From a virus: 21,172 nucleotides of DNA. The notes beneath the pieces are model-generated. The model saw only the letters and a program-made list of their open reading frames with translations, was not told the DNA's origin and searched no databases. Positions 21,141 to 21,172 of this stretch are shown one piece after another (position 1 is the first letter of the stretch; each line of letters opens with the position of its first letter). The DNA lies in the IMG/VR virus record IMGVR_UViG_3300006924_000256, positions 1 through 21,172 of that record. The stretch is one strand, 5' to 3'. The translations under genes and the position numbers were made by a program.

Positions 21141-21172
21141 TTGACGTAACGTCATATACATGAGAATATAAT
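21141..21172 (+). promoter_or_regulatory. Promoter-like site with perfect palindrome at the window edge
   Basis: Directly after the last gene, TTGACG (21141-21146) overlaps the perfect palindrome TGACGTAACGTCA (21142-21154; 6-base half-sites). GAATAT lies 17 bases downstream and a consensus TATAAT (21167-21172) 20 bases downstream. It shares the 11-mer ACGTCATATAC (21149-21159) with the cassette promoter at 7410-7420. It probably drives a rightward gene beyond the window and is operator-controlled (inference). Confidence 0.55.

Noticed and set aside
1-21172. tRNA genes, integrase or lysogeny genes
   Set aside because: I looked for tRNA-like stem patterns and for tyrosine or serine recombinase motifs in all long frames and saw none; a temperate lifestyle cannot be claimed from this window.

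Overview
This window looks like part of a tailed dsDNA bacteriophage (Caudoviricetes). It is AT-rich, gene-dense and has many short start/stop overlaps. It contains a terminase, portal, prohead protease and capsid set of the HK97 type, a tail-hub and tip-J module, a replication initiator plus helicase, and an ERF recombination module. The protein make-up (ERF, MGME1/RecB-like exonuclease, PKHD-type 2OG oxygenase, IbrA/ParB proteins, BR0599/DUF2163-like hub) is typical of phages from marine metagenomes. A Gram-negative, perhaps alphaproteobacterial, host is plausible, but nothing in the sequence proves it. No integrase, tRNA, CRISPR array or host gene was found.

Layout: a divergent control region at about 18553-18690 splits the window. 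Leftward (minus strand) run a small Cro-like regulator, a winged-helix replication initiator, a DnaB/Twinkle-like helicase, a ParB-like / PAPS-reductase-like (IbrA) / ParB-like (IbrB) triad, small and large terminase, a portal with a long C-terminal extension, a metallophosphoesterase, a small conserved protein, a Ref-like HNH protein and a Mu gpF-like head morphogenesis protein. After an interruption come the prohead protease, major capsid, a probable decoration protein, small proteins, the hub-like protein, a small membrane protein, a HlyC-like lysine acyltransferase, the tip protein J and the start of a tail fibre. Rightward run a 60-aa protein, ERF, a possible SSB-like protein, a 2OG-Fe(II) oxygenase, a PD-(D/E)XK exonuclease and a small helical protein. 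A new promoter-like site sits at the right edge.

The interruption (7465-8857) is a plus-strand cassette of five small genes of unknown function, placed against the direction of the structural operon between the head morphogenesis and protease genes. Three copies of the same leader sequence precede its genes, and two of the genes are tandem paralogues. It looks like a moron that grew by duplication.

How it fits together: the rightward module would give early recombination functions, and the leftward unit joins replication, a possible DNA-modification or regulatory triad, packaging and virion assembly in one direction. The points most worth following are the HlyC-like acyltransferase placed directly before tip protein J, the ParB/PAPS-reductase/ParB triad, the duplicated plus-strand cassette, and palindromes that overlap the -35 boxes of separate promoters.
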